Origin: Roseibacterium elongatum DSM 19469
GTDB taxonomy: Bacteria > Pseudomonadota > Alphaproteobacteria > Rhodobacterales > Rhodobacteraceae
Assembly: GCF_000590925.1 (NCBI RefSeq)
Contig: NZ_CP004372.1
Span: 3,019,001 to 3,083,000, forward strand
Direction of reading: 5' to 3'
Length of the DNA stretch: 64,000 nt
The notes below the pieces were generated by a model, which saw nothing but the letters and a program-made list of their open reading frames with translations, was not told where the DNA came from and did no database searches. Of this stretch, positions 29,008 to 37,412 are shown in pieces (the stretch's first letter is position 1; each line of letters starts with the position of its first letter). The translations under genes and the position numbers were made by a program.

Positions 29008-29307
29008 ATGATCATCTGCCATTGCACCAACATCACCGACCACGACATTCATGCCGCCATCGACTGGATGCGCGCCGCGGACCCCGATGCGATCATCACG
29101 CCGCGCAAGGTCTATCGCGCGCTCGGCAAATCGGCGGATTGCGGTGGCTGTGTCGCGTTGTTCGTGGACACGATGCGCCAGAACGATAACATGCCCGTAC
29201 CCATGGAATTGCGCGGGTTGCGCCGCGCGGCAAAACAACAAGAGGACGCATCGGATGAAGGGCGACACCAAGGTCATCGAGTATCTCAATCGCGCGCTGC
29301 GCAGTGA
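29008..29307 (+). CDS. bfd: bacterioferritin-associated ferredoxin-like (2Fe-2S) protein
   Basis: The N-terminus [18 protein letters not shown] and ADCGGC give the four cluster cysteines (Cys4, Cys6, Cys45, Cys48) of Bfd, which passes electrons to bacterioferritin to release stored iron. The spacing between cysteine pairs is about seven residues longer than in E. coli Bfd. As read, the frame runs 53 bases into bfr with a tail rich in Arg, Gln and His. A single missing base before GGATGAAG would instead end it at an ATGA overlap with bfr. The real C-terminus is therefore uncertain. Confidence 0.85.
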   Translation: MIICHCTNITDHDIHAAIDWMRAADPDAIITPRKVYRALGKSADCGGCVALFVDTMRQNDNMPVPMELRGLRRAAKQQEDASDEGRHQGHRVSQSRAAQ

Positions 29308-29740
29308 ACTGACCGCCGTCAGCCAGTACTGGCTGCACTATCGCCTGCAAGAGGATTGGGGCCTTGGCCATATGGCCAAGAAAAGCCGCGAGGAATCCAT
29401 CGAAGAGATGCATCACGCCGACAAGCTGATCGCGCGCATCCTGTTCCTCGAAGGCCACCCGAACCTGCAGAAACTCGACCCGATCCGCACCGGCCAGACC
29501 CCCAAGGAAACGCTGGAATGCGACCTCGCCGCCGAGCACGAGGCCCGCGCGCTCTACAAGGAAGCCCGCGAATACTGCGCCTCGGTCGGCGATTGGGTCA
29601 GCAAGGAGCTTTTCGAAGAACTCCTTGCCGATGAAGAGGGTCATATCGATTTTCTCGAAACCCAACTGGACCTGCACGACCGCGTCGGGGCGCAGAATTA
29701 CGCGCATCTCAACGCGTCCAGGATGGACGAGGCCGAATAA
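29255..29740 (+). CDS. bfr: bacterioferritin
   Basis: Bacterioferritin, 161 residues, which assembles into 24-mer shells that oxidise and store iron. Ferroxidase ligands Glu18, Glu51 and His54, the haem ligand Met52 ([11 protein letters not shown]) and the distal Glu/His of [10 protein letters not shown] are present. The start has AGAGGA upstream. It overlaps the end of the bfd frame, consistent with one transcript for storage and release. Confidence 0.96.
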   Translation: MKGDTKVIEYLNRALRSELTAVSQYWLHYRLQEDWGLGHMAKKSREESIEEMHHADKLIARILFLEGHPNLQKLDPIRTGQTPKETLECDLAAEHEARALYKEAREYCASVGDWVSKELFEELLADEEGHIDFLETQLDLHDRVGAQNYAHLNASRMDEAE

Positions 29741-29862
29741 GGGCGCGGCGGCGATCTGGCCGGGGCCGCCCCTCGGCGGCAATCCCCATCGGCGGCAACG
29801 GCCAAGCCGCACCGGGGCGACGCACCTGTGTCCGGCACAGCCAACGCGTCACGCGCCAGGCA

Positions 29863-30820
29863 TCACGTGCCGATCGGGTGATGGCAGGCCACGGCGTGCC
29901 CCCCGACCTGGCGCAGCTTGGGCACCTCGTGCGCGCAGCGATCCGAGGCCAGAGGACAGCGCGCGCGAAAGGCACAGCCCCGCGGCGGGTTCAACGGATC
30001 GGGCAACTCGCTTTCCCGCGCCTCTGGTGCGCTGAGCGGGCGGCCCACGACCGGCGCGCTGTCGGCCAGAAGGCGCGTGTAGGGATGGCGGGGCGCGCGG
30101 AAGATCTCCTCGGCCCGGCCCAATTCCACGACCGAACCGAAATAGAGCACCGCGATCCGGTCCGAGACCGCCTCAACCACCGCCAGATCATGCGAGATGA
30201 ACAGGTAGGTCAGCCCCAACTGCGCCTTCAGATCCGCCAGCAGGTTCAAGACCTGCGCCTGCACCGACACGTCCAGCGCCGAGACCGGCTCGTCGAGGAT
30301 CAGGATGCGCGCCTCGGCGGCCAGGGCGCGGGCGATGCCGATGCGCTGCGCCTGCCCGCCCGAGAACTCGTGCGGATACCGGTCCAGAAACTCGTGCCGC
30401 AGCGCGACCGTGTCGAAGATCTCGGCGATGCGCGCGGCCCGGCGGGGCGCATCCATCCGGTGCAGCCGCTTGAGCGGGGCCTCCATGATCTGACGGATGG
30501 TCTTGCGGGGGTTGAGGCTGCTTATCGGGTCCTGGAACACGTATTGGATGCGCCGGCCAAAGGCGGCCGGATCGGCCTTGTCCAGCGGCGCGCCCTCGAT
30601 CTCGATACTGCCGGTCGTGGGGTCGAGCAGGCCAACCAGCATCCGCGCAAGAGTGGATTTCCCGCAGCCGGACTCCCCCACGATCCCCAGGGTTTCGCCA
30701 TGAGCCACATCCAGCGTGACCGGGTGCACGGCGCGCACGCCGGGGCGTTCCCCCCCGAACAGCGTCCGCCCGAGGGGGAAGGTCTTGGACAGGGTTTTCC
30801 AAACGCAGCGCCGGGGTCAT
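29863..30820 (-). CDS. dppF: dipeptide/oligopeptide ABC transporter ATP-binding protein (frame interrupted)
   Basis: The second ATPase of a peptide importer. Walker A GESGCGKST, Q-loop FQDPISSLNPR, signature FSGGQAQRIG, Walker B ILILDEPVSALD and the C-terminal Fe-S-like cysteine region (GCAFRARCPLASDRC) are present. The true start is the ATG at 30820, overlapping the dppCD stop (ATGA). About seven residues later (near 30799) one extra base shifts the frame; removing it gives ENLSKTFPLGRTLFGGERPG, which joins the rest. Corrected length is about 318 residues. It is the last gene of dppA-dppB-dppCD-dppF. Confidence 0.9.
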
Positions 30821-32694
30821 GATGCGGCCTCCTGCTCGGCCACGGGATGCAGGCAGCGCAGCGCCCGCCCCCCGTCGCGCGCCAGGGCGATCTCTCCGCT
30901 GCGGCAGGCCGCGCTGGCGCGGTCGCAGCGGGGCGCGAAGGCACAGCCCGGCGGCAGGTCGTTCACCGCCGGTGGCAGGCCGGGGATCGCCTCGAGCCGG
31001 CGTCGCCCGCCCCCCAGTTCCGGCACGCAGGCCATCAGCCGCGCCGTGTAGGGATGCCGGGGGGTGTCGAGGATCGCGCGCGTCGGCCCCTCCTCGACGA
31101 TCTTGCCCGCATACATCACCGCCACCCGGTCACACAGCTGCCCGACCACGCCGAAATCATGCGTGATGAAGATGATCGCAAGGCCGCGCGCGCGGCGCAG
31201 ATCATCAAGGATCGACAGGATTTGCGCCTGCACCGTCACATCCAGTGCCGTGGTCGGCTCGTCGGCGATGATCACCTCGGGGTCATTGGCCAGCGCCATG
31301 GCGATGCCGACGCGCTGCCGCATGCCGCCCGACATCTCGTGCGGATAGTCGTCGATGCGCGCGGCGGCATTCGGAATGCGCACCGCCTCGAGCAGGTCGA
31401 CCGCCTTTTGCCGCCCCTCGGCCCGACCGATGGCACGGTGCGCGGAAATCGCCTCGATCAGCTGATCGCCCACCCGGTAAAGCGGGTGCAGCGTGGCCAG
31501 TGGATCCTGAAAGATATACGCCACTTCTCGGCCACGCAGCGTGCGCAAGCGCCGATAGGGGGCGCCGATCAGGTCCTCGCCCTTGTAATGCACCGACCCG
31601 CCCGCGATCAGCCCCGGCGGCGAGGCGACCAGCCCCATCACCGACAGGGCCGTGACCGATTTGCCCGAGCCGCTTTCGCCGATGATGCCCAGGCATTCGC
31701 CCGGCGCCACCGACAGGCTGACACCGCCCACCGCGCGATAGTTGCGGTCCTTGACGTGAAACTGCGTCTCCAGCTTGTCCAGCGTCAACACCCCCGCCTG
31801 TCCCTGCGGCGCGGGCTGACGACCGCGCGCAACCAGTGTGGCGGGCAGCGGCCGGTTGAGCGCGCCGGATTTCAGGCGCGGGTCCAGCGCGTCGCGAATG
31901 CCGTCGCCCAACAGGTTGATGGCCATCACGATGATCAGGATCATAACCCCCGGCACGACCGACGTGTGGGGGTTGGTGATCAGCGCCGCGCGCGCCTCGC
32001 CCAGCATCGAGCCGAGATCAGCCACCGGCGGCTGGCTGCCGAGGCCCAGGAAACTCAGGCCCGCTGTTTCCAGGATCATCCACCCCACCGTCGTGGACAT
32101 TGCGATGACGATCACCGGCACCACATTGGGCAGGATCTCGGTCAGGATGATGCGCGCATCCGACAGGCCGGCAAGGCGCGCGGCATCGACGAACTCCTTG
32201 TTGGCGATGCCCACGGTGATGCCGCGGATGTTGCGGGCGAAAAACGGGATGTTCACCGCCGCGACCGCGATCAGCGCGTTCATCAGGCCGGGGCCGAGCG
32301 CCGCCACGATGGCCAGCGCCAGCAGGATGTAGGGAAACGCCATCAGCATGTCGACGCCGCGCATGATGATGTTGTCGGTGCGTCCACCATAGTACCCCGC
32401 GACGATCCCGATCGCGGCCCCGATGGTGGCGGCGATCAGCGCGGCGGCGAACCCCACGGCCAGCGACAGGCGCGTGCCCCACATCAACCGGCTGAGCAGA
32501 TCGCGCCCCAGATGGTCCGTGCCCAGAAGCGCGCCCTCGGAAAACGGCGGCAGGAAGCGGTTGGCGGTATCGGTCACGTTGGGCGGCGCCAGCGGCAGGA
32601 TCGGTGTCAGCAGCGCCAGCAGCACCACCAGCCCCATGACGATCAACCCGCCAAGGGCCAGACGGTTGCGGGCGAGCAGCGCCAGAAAACTCAC
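30817..32694 (-). CDS. dipeptide/oligopeptide ABC transporter fused permease-ATPase (DppC-DppD)
   Basis: A single 625-residue frame joins two proteins that are usually separate. Residues 1-275 are a DppC permease: first helix LGGLIVMGLVVLLALLTPIL, LLGTDHLGRDLLSRLMWGTR, EAA-type loop around NKEFVDAARLAGLSDARII, and a DPRLK end. A linker of about 25 residues (276-301) leads to a DppD ATPase: Walker A GESGSGKS (339-346), FQDPLATLHPL, MSGGMRQRVG and IIADEPTTALDV, then the GCAFAPRCDRASAAC tail. The GTG start at 32694 overlaps the dppB stop (GTGA). The join is in frame with no sign of an indel, so the fusion looks genuine; such fusions are known in proteobacteria. Confidence 0.92.
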   Translation of the reverse strand: MSFLALLARNRLALGGLIVMGLVVLLALLTPILPLAPPNVTDTANRFLPPFSEGALLGTDHLGRDLLSRLMWGTRLSLAVGFAAALIAATIGAAIGIVAGYYGGRTDNIIMRGVDMLMAFPYILLALAIVAALGPGLMNALIAVAAVNIPFFARNIRGITVGIANKEFVDAARLAGLSDARIILTEILPNVVPVIVIAMSTTVGWMILETAGLSFLGLGSQPPVADLGSMLGEARAALITNPHTSVVPGVMILIIVMAINLLGDGIRDALDPRLKSGALNRPLPATLVARGRQPAPQGQAGVLTLDKLETQFHVKDRNYRAVGGVSLSVAPGECLGIIGESGSGKSVTALSVMGLVASPPGLIAGGSVHYKGEDLIGAPYRRLRTLRGREVAYIFQDPLATLHPLYRVGDQLIEAISAHRAIGRAEGRQKAVDLLEAVRIPNAAARIDDYPHEMSGGMRQRVGIAMALANDPEVIIADEPTTALDVTVQAQILSILDDLRRARGLAIIFITHDFGVVGQLCDRVAVMYAGKIVEEGPTRAILDTPRHPYTARLMACVPELGGGRRRLEAIPGLPPAVNDLPPGCAFAPRCDRASAACRSGEIALARDGGRALRCLHPVAEQEAAS

Positions 32695-33638
32695 GTCTTG
32701 ATCCTCGGGTCCAGAAGGGATTGGGCCACGTCCACCACGATGTTGAAAAACACGTAGCAGGCCGCCACGAACACCACGCCGCCCTGCACCAGCAGGATGT
32801 CGCGGCGCAGGATCGCGTCCACCAGCATCCGCCCGATGCCGGGCCATTGGAACACGACCTCGATGTAGACGGCCCCCGACAGGACGAACCCCGCCTGGAT
32901 GCCGAGCACGGGGATGATCGACACCATCGCCGCGCGCAGGGCATGACGCCAGATCACGCCGCGTTCGGGCACGCCTTTCGCGCGGGCGGTGCGGATGAAA
33001 TCCTGCCGCAGAACCTCGAGCATGGCCGAGCGCGACAGCCGCGCCACCACGCCGGTGGCGACAACCGAAAGGGCCAGTGCCGGCAGGGTCAGATGACGGA
33101 TCAGCGCAAACAGGTCACGGTCGCCGAAGATGGGCCACATGCCCGAGGCCGGGAACCACCGCAAATTCACCGCGAAGGTCAGGATCATCATCATGCCCAG
33201 AAAGAAGGAAGGGATTGATATACCTAACAAAACCACGAAGGTGATGCCCTTGTCGGGCCAGGCGTACTGATTGGCGGCCGAGATCACGCCGGCGACGATG
33301 CCCAGGACCGAGCACAGAACGAAACTGGTCCCGGCCAGGACCAGCGTGGCATTGAAGCGCTCGACCACCTCGTCGAGCACGGGGCGGTTCAACGCGAAAG
33401 AGCGCCCGAAATCGCCCTGCAGCATATTACCGAGCCAAATGAAATACTGTTGTATCAAGGGCTTGTCGAGACCCAGATCCTCGTTCAGGCGGGCCACGTT
33501 TTCCGGCGTGGCATAGCTGCCGAGGATTGCCGTGGCCGGGTCGCCGGGGATCAGCGCCATGATCGCGAAGACGATCACCGAGATGCCCAGAAGCACCGGA
33601 ATGGCCGAGATCAGGCGTCTGAGGATGTAGCGGGTCAT
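32691..33638 (-). CDS. dppB: dipeptide/oligopeptide ABC transporter permease
   Basis: A 315-residue permease with an N-terminal helix (RRLISAIPVLLGISVIVFAIM), family motif LGLDKPLIQQYFIWL and the EAA loop around LRQDFIRTARAKGVPERGVIWRHAL. It pairs with the fused DppCD to form the pore. It follows dppA after a 157-base gap full of hairpins and overlaps dppCD at its end. Confidence 0.94.
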   Translation of the reverse strand: MTRYILRRLISAIPVLLGISVIVFAIMALIPGDPATAILGSYATPENVARLNEDLGLDKPLIQQYFIWLGNMLQGDFGRSFALNRPVLDEVVERFNATLVLAGTSFVLCSVLGIVAGVISAANQYAWPDKGITFVVLLGISIPSFFLGMMMILTFAVNLRWFPASGMWPIFGDRDLFALIRHLTLPALALSVVATGVVARLSRSAMLEVLRQDFIRTARAKGVPERGVIWRHALRAAMVSIIPVLGIQAGFVLSGAVYIEVVFQWPGIGRMLVDAILRRDILLVQGGVVFVAACYVFFNIVVDVAQSLLDPRIKT

Positions 33639-33666
33639 GGGGCCCTTTCCGGCGAAAATGGCAGGT

Positions 33667-33755
33667 CACAGGCCGTACACAGCGCGTACACAGCCTGTGC
33701 ATACGCACAGGCAGAAATTCTCGAGAATTTCTGGCCGGAATTCTCGAGAATTCCG
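33667..33755 (-). promoter_or_regulatory. complex set of hairpins between dppA and dppB
   Basis: Read on the coding (minus) strand there are four elements. First is a 20-base palindrome CGGAATTCTCGAGAATTCCG (33736-33755), then a second palindrome AGAAATTCTCGAGAATTTCT (33713-33732) sharing the core AATTCTCGAGAATT. Third is a 7-bp hairpin CCTGTGC-N4-GCACAGG (33694-33711). Fourth is GCCTGTG (33667-33673), which can pair instead with the second arm of that hairpin. A direct repeat CGTACACAGC (33674-33683 and 33685-33694) lies within. Likely roles are mRNA stabilisation of dppA or attenuation before dppB. Confidence 0.65.
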
Positions 33756-33795
33756 TTGCGCCCCAAGGCGGCCGTCTCGCCCCGGGGCGCGGGGA

Positions 33796-35373
33796 TCAGT
33801 TCTTGGCCACGTCGTCGAGCAGCAGGAAGAAGGACGGCTCGAGCGCGAAACCCTCGACCCGGTCGCTGGTCACCGCGTTCTGCACCCAGTTGGCGACGAA
33901 GACCCAGGGCGCGTCTTCCTGAACGATCACCTGCATCTCGCGGTACAGCTCGGCGCGGCGATCCTGATCGGTGGCGGTGCGGGCCTCTTCCAAGAGCGCG
34001 TCGACCTCGGGGTTGGAATAATAGCCCGAGTTGAAGCCGCCCTGTTCCGGCCACGCCTCGGTGCGCAGGGCAAGATAGGGCAGCGTATCGGGGTCGTTGG
34101 TCATCCAGGCCATCTGGGCGGCGTCCGCCTCGCCCTCGAGCCCCGGATTCACCCGCCCCAGGAAGGTGTTCCATTCGTAGGTCTCGATGGTCACGTCAAA
34201 GCCCACGGCCTCGAGATCGGCCTGAATGGCGGTGCCCATGGCGACCGGGTCCAGCATGCCCGACCCGCCCTCGGTCACGAAAAAGGTGATCTCGGGATTT
34301 TCGACACCGGCCTCGGCCAGCAGTTCGCGGGCACGGTCGGGGTCGTAGGGATAGGGCTCCAACTCTTCGTTGTAGGCCCAGGCGAAGGCGGGGGGCGTGG
34401 GGCCGGCGGCGACCTCGGCGGTGCCTTCGAGCACATCCTCGACCAGCGCGGTCTTGTTGATCGCGTAATTGGCGGCCTGACGCACGGCCTGTTCGGTGAA
34501 CGGCCCCTCGCGCATGTTCAGGATCAGGAACCAGACATGGGGGCCGGCCTGTTCGACGATCTCAAAGGCGTCGCCCTGAAATTCGGACAGGGCCACCGGG
34601 GGCACCTCGACCATCAGGTCGATCCCGCCCGACAGCATCTCGGCCACACGGGTGTTGGCATCGGTGATCGGCCGGAAGACCACGGCCTGAAGGTCGGGCG
34701 CGCCATCCCAGTAATCGGGGTTGGCCTCGATCACCACGGCCTCGTTCGAGCGCCATTCGGTGAAGGTGAACGGCCCCGTGCCCGACGGGTTGCGGCCGAA
34801 CTCGGCCCCGTGTTCCCTCACCGCCGCCGGCGAGACGATCAACCCCGTCGGATAGGCGAGGTTCGACAGGAACGGTGCATAGGGCGCGGTCAGCGTGAAG
34901 CGCACCGTCAGGTCATCGACCGCCTCGACGCTGTCGACCGACGAGAAGAAGAAACTCAGCGGGAACGGGCCGGTGTCGTGATAGGGATGATCCTCGTTCA
35001 GCATGCGCTCGAAGTTGAAGACCACGGCCTCGGCGTTGAAGGGGCTGCCATCGTGGAAGGTCACCCCCTCGCGCAGGGAGAAGGTGTAGACGGTGCCGTC
35101 CTCGGAAATCTCCCAGTCGGTGGCCAGCGCCGGTTCGACCTCGAGCGTGCCCGAGGCGTAGCGCACCAGCCCGTCATAGACATTCATCAGGATGCGGAAA
35201 TCGTTCACCGCTGTGACCGCATGGGGGTCGAGCGCCTGCGGTTCGGCCACCTGGCCGACCACCAGAACGCCCGGCGGCGTTTGCGCGGCGGCGGGAAGCC
35301 CCGCGGCCAGCGCGAGGCTGAGTGCTGTGCCGCCGGCCAGGGCCATCCGGCGCGTCCAGGACAAAAGTGCCAT
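33796..35373 (-). CDS. dppA: dipeptide/oligopeptide ABC transporter substrate-binding protein
   Basis: A 525-residue SBP_bac_5 family periplasmic binding protein with a signal peptide of about 30 residues (RRMALAGGTALSLALAAGLPAAAQ). Family features are EPQALDPHAVTAVNDFRILMNVYDGLV, LREGVTFHDGSPFNAEAVVFN and VVFRPITDANTRVAEMLSGGIDLM. It heads the dpp operon and diverges from a DUF1028 gene, with 119 bases holding two palindromes between them. Family members bind di- or oligopeptides, but also nickel, glutathione or opines, so the ligand is not certain. Confidence 0.93.
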   Translation of the reverse strand: MALLSWTRRMALAGGTALSLALAAGLPAAAQTPPGVLVVGQVAEPQALDPHAVTAVNDFRILMNVYDGLVRYASGTLEVEPALATDWEISEDGTVYTFSLREGVTFHDGSPFNAEAVVFNFERMLNEDHPYHDTGPFPLSFFFSSVDSVEAVDDLTVRFTLTAPYAPFLSNLAYPTGLIVSPAAVREHGAEFGRNPSGTGPFTFTEWRSNEAVVIEANPDYWDGAPDLQAVVFRPITDANTRVAEMLSGGIDLMVEVPPVALSEFQGDAFEIVEQAGPHVWFLILNMREGPFTEQAVRQAANYAINKTALVEDVLEGTAEVAAGPTPPAFAWAYNEELEPYPYDPDRARELLAEAGVENPEITFFVTEGGSGMLDPVAMGTAIQADLEAVGFDVTIETYEWNTFLGRVNPGLEGEADAAQMAWMTNDPDTLPYLALRTEAWPEQGGFNSGYYSNPEVDALLEEARTATDQDRRAELYREMQVIVQEDAPWVFVANWVQNAVTSDRVEGFALEPSFFLLLDDVAKN

Positions 35374-35410
35374 GACGTGATCCTCTCCTATCGGGTCTGT
35401 CGCTATTGCC

Positions 35411-35461
35411 TTGCCGGCAATTGATTGTGATAAGCGAGATCAGGACAAATTATCATGATAA
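35411..35461. promoter_or_regulatory. two palindromes in the divergent dppA / DUF1028 promoter region
   Basis: TTGCCGGCAA (35411-35420) and TTATCATGATAA (35450-35461) are perfect palindromes in the A+T-richer part of the 119-base divergent gap. They are good candidates for operator sites shared by both genes. The binding protein is unknown. Confidence 0.4.
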
Positions 35462-35492
35462 ATGCAAGCCCCAGCTGTCGGAGGGACCGGTC

Positions 35493-36218
35493 GTGACCAT
35501 TTCGATCCTTGCGCGCGATGAAATTTCGGGCGCTTTGGGCGGTGCCGCCGCAACCGGCAGCCTGTGCGTCGGCGGCTGGGTTCTGCGCGGGGATGCCGCG
35601 CGCGGCCTGTCGGCCAGCCAGGGCACGGCGCCCTCGACGTTGTGGGGTGAGGACGTATTGAGCGCCATGGCGGGCGGTCAGGGGGCCGCGGCGGCCGTGG
35701 CACAGGTGACGGGCGCCGATCCCGGCCGGGCGCATCGGCAGCTTGCCGCGCTCTCGGCCCAGGGTCAGACCGGGGCCTTCACCGGGGCCGACAGTGTGGG
35801 CTTCGCCGATGCGACGCAGGCCCCCGGCGTTGTGGTGGCCGGCAACATGCTGACCGGACCCGAGGTGATCGCCGCGGCCCTGGCGGGCTATGCCGGCGCG
35901 GCCGCCCTGCCCCTGCCCGAGCGTCTGATGGCGGCGTTGCAGGCGGCGGCGCGTGCGGGGGGCGATGCGCGCGGCCTGAAATCGGCGGCGCTGCTGGTGG
36001 TGGGGCGCGACCGCGCGCCGCTGACGCTGCGGATCGATTGTTCCGACACGCCACTGCAGGCATTGGCCGACCTTTACGCGGCGTCGCAGGCCGAGCCCTA
36101 TCGCGGCTGGACCGAGGTGGTGCCGGTGCTGGACGACCCCTATCGCGCTCCGCGACCCGAGGCGGTGCCCGACCACCCCGAGCCCATCGTGGATGTCGCG
36201 CCGCCACCGGCGCGCTAA
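35493..36218 (+). CDS. DUF1028 family protein (putative Ntn-hydrolase-like)
   Basis: A 241-residue protein of the DUF1028 type, starting TISILARDEISGALGGAAATGSL with a possible N-terminal Thr nucleophile after Met removal. Other family stretches are GGWVLRGDAARGLSASQGTA, GQTGAFTGADSV, GNMLTGPEVI and LPERLMAALQAAARAGGDARG. The GTG at 35493 has GGAGGGA upstream. DUF1028 genes are often found next to peptide transporter genes, as here with dppA, and a role in hydrolysing imported peptides or derivatives has been suggested. The function is not proven. Confidence 0.82.
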   Translation: MTISILARDEISGALGGAAATGSLCVGGWVLRGDAARGLSASQGTAPSTLWGEDVLSAMAGGQGAAAAVAQVTGADPGRAHRQLAALSAQGQTGAFTGADSVGFADATQAPGVVVAGNMLTGPEVIAAALAGYAGAAALPLPERLMAALQAAARAGGDARGLKSAALLVVGRDRAPLTLRIDCSDTPLQALADLYAASQAEPYRGWTEVVPVLDDPYRAPRPEAVPDHPEPIVDVAPPPAR

Positions 36219-36235
36219 GGCAGGCCCGGGCGCGG

Positions 36236-37027
36236 CTATTCGGGGATGAACCGGCGCAGCACCTGCGCCTCTTGCGCCTGCATCAGCGCCTCGGCGGTTT
36301 GCATATGGGCGGTCATGATCGCGCGGGCCTCTTCGGGACGGCCCTCGCGCAGGGCGGCGATCAGGTCGCGCTGGAACGCCACGCCCCGGGCGTGCAGATC
36401 GCGGTTGGGCGGGTCGTAGAGCCGCCGATACACGGTCAGGTCGGCCAGAATACGCGCCATGAAACTGACCACGAAAGCCAAGAGTGCGTTATCCGAGAAA
36501 TTCGCCAGCAGCCGGTGAAAGGCCAGCGAGGCGACGTGCTGGTCGCGCTCTTCCTCGGCGCTGCGGGCGGGGTCGGGGTATTGGGCGACCACGGCCTCGA
36601 GCTCGGCCAGTTGCGCGTCGCTGAGGCGTCCGGCAAGCGAGGCGGCCAGTTCGGGTTCCAGCACGCGGCGCAACTGGTAGATATCGGCCACCGAAAGGTC
36701 CTGAAAATAGAAGTAATTGGCCAGGAGTGCCTTGGCCCGGTCCGCCGTCACCTCGCCCACGAAGCTGCCGCCGCCGGGGCCGGTCCGGGTTTCGACCAGC
36801 CCCTGCGCCTGAAGAATGCGCATCGCCTCGCGGATGGTGCCCTTGGCCATGCCGAAACGGGCCATCAACTCGGCCTCGCCGGGCAGGCGGTCGCCCTTTT
36901 GCATGTTGCGCTCGACGACCCAATCCTTGATCGCCTCGGCCACCCGCACGGGGCGCGACCGGCGGCCCGGCACCGAGGCGCCTTTGCGTCGCTCTGGGGG
37001 CGTCTTGCCCGATGGGCTGTGTTCCAT
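36236..37027 (-). CDS. GntR family transcriptional regulator, FCD domain
   Basis: A 263-residue regulator. The winged helix lies at about 25-95 (VAEAIKDWVVERNMQKGDRLPGEAELMARFG, then MAKGTIREAMRILQAQGLVE). The all-helical FCD ligand-binding domain covers about 105-250, with metal-type residues in the family positions (EPELAAS, AFHRLLANFSDN, HARGVAFQRDLIAAL). I start at the ATG at 37027; the frame is open to 37099. It is divergent from the branched-chain-type ABC operon. A CGGTATACCG palindrome in the gap suggests self-regulation and control of that operon. Confidence 0.88.
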   Translation of the reverse strand: MEHSPSGKTPPERRKGASVPGRRSRPVRVAEAIKDWVVERNMQKGDRLPGEAELMARFGMAKGTIREAMRILQAQGLVETRTGPGGGSFVGEVTADRAKALLANYFYFQDLSVADIYQLRRVLEPELAASLAGRLSDAQLAELEAVVAQYPDPARSAEEERDQHVASLAFHRLLANFSDNALLAFVVSFMARILADLTVYRRLYDPPNRDLHARGVAFQRDLIAALREGRPEEARAIMTAHMQTAEALMQAQEAQVLRRFIPE

Positions 37028-37412
37028 GGCCGATCCCGATAGGCTGCAGATCCGGGCGCGCAGCAAGGGAACGGGGTAGCGCATGGCGCATCCCACCACA
37101 AGATGCCGGACCGGGCGGGCGGTGCATGGGCAGACGGCGGCGGTCGATCACGGTATACCGAATTTCGAACTGTGAGATCGCCCGCCGCATGCCGCGCGGA
37201 GCCCACGGGCACAGGCGAAAACGGCCTTTTGTGATTTGGTTTCATTCGTTTTTTTCAACTCGCGCGAAAGGTTGTAAACTCCTTTTCAAAACTAAATTTC
37301 GCGGGACCGCCGCGCTGGATAATAAAACGCATCTCACGGAACGTAAGGGTGGGTGTCCGTCGCCCGTGTCTGGATTGGGAGGTCCAGGCTCTGAAATCCA
37401 TGGGAGGATTAC
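37028..37412. other. 385-base divergent regulatory gap between gntR and the ABC operon
   Basis: No gene is supported. The part nearest the ABC operon (37225-37300) is A+T-rich and holds weak promoter-like hexamers (TTGTAA at 37272, TAAATT at 37293, only 15 bases apart). The gap also contains the 37151 palindrome, and GGGAGGA before the ABC binding-protein start. Confidence 0.5.
37151..37160. promoter_or_regulatory. candidate GntR/FCD operator
   Basis: CGGTATACCG is a perfect palindrome with the GTATAC core seen in operators of several FCD-type GntR regulators. It lies 124 bases upstream of the gntR start and 253 bases before the divergent ABC operon. Confidence 0.4.

Noticed and set aside
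30847..32757. 636-residue rightward open frame
   Set aside because: Shadow of the dppCD fusion gene.
33637..35424. 595-residue rightward open frame
   Set aside because: Shadow of dppA.
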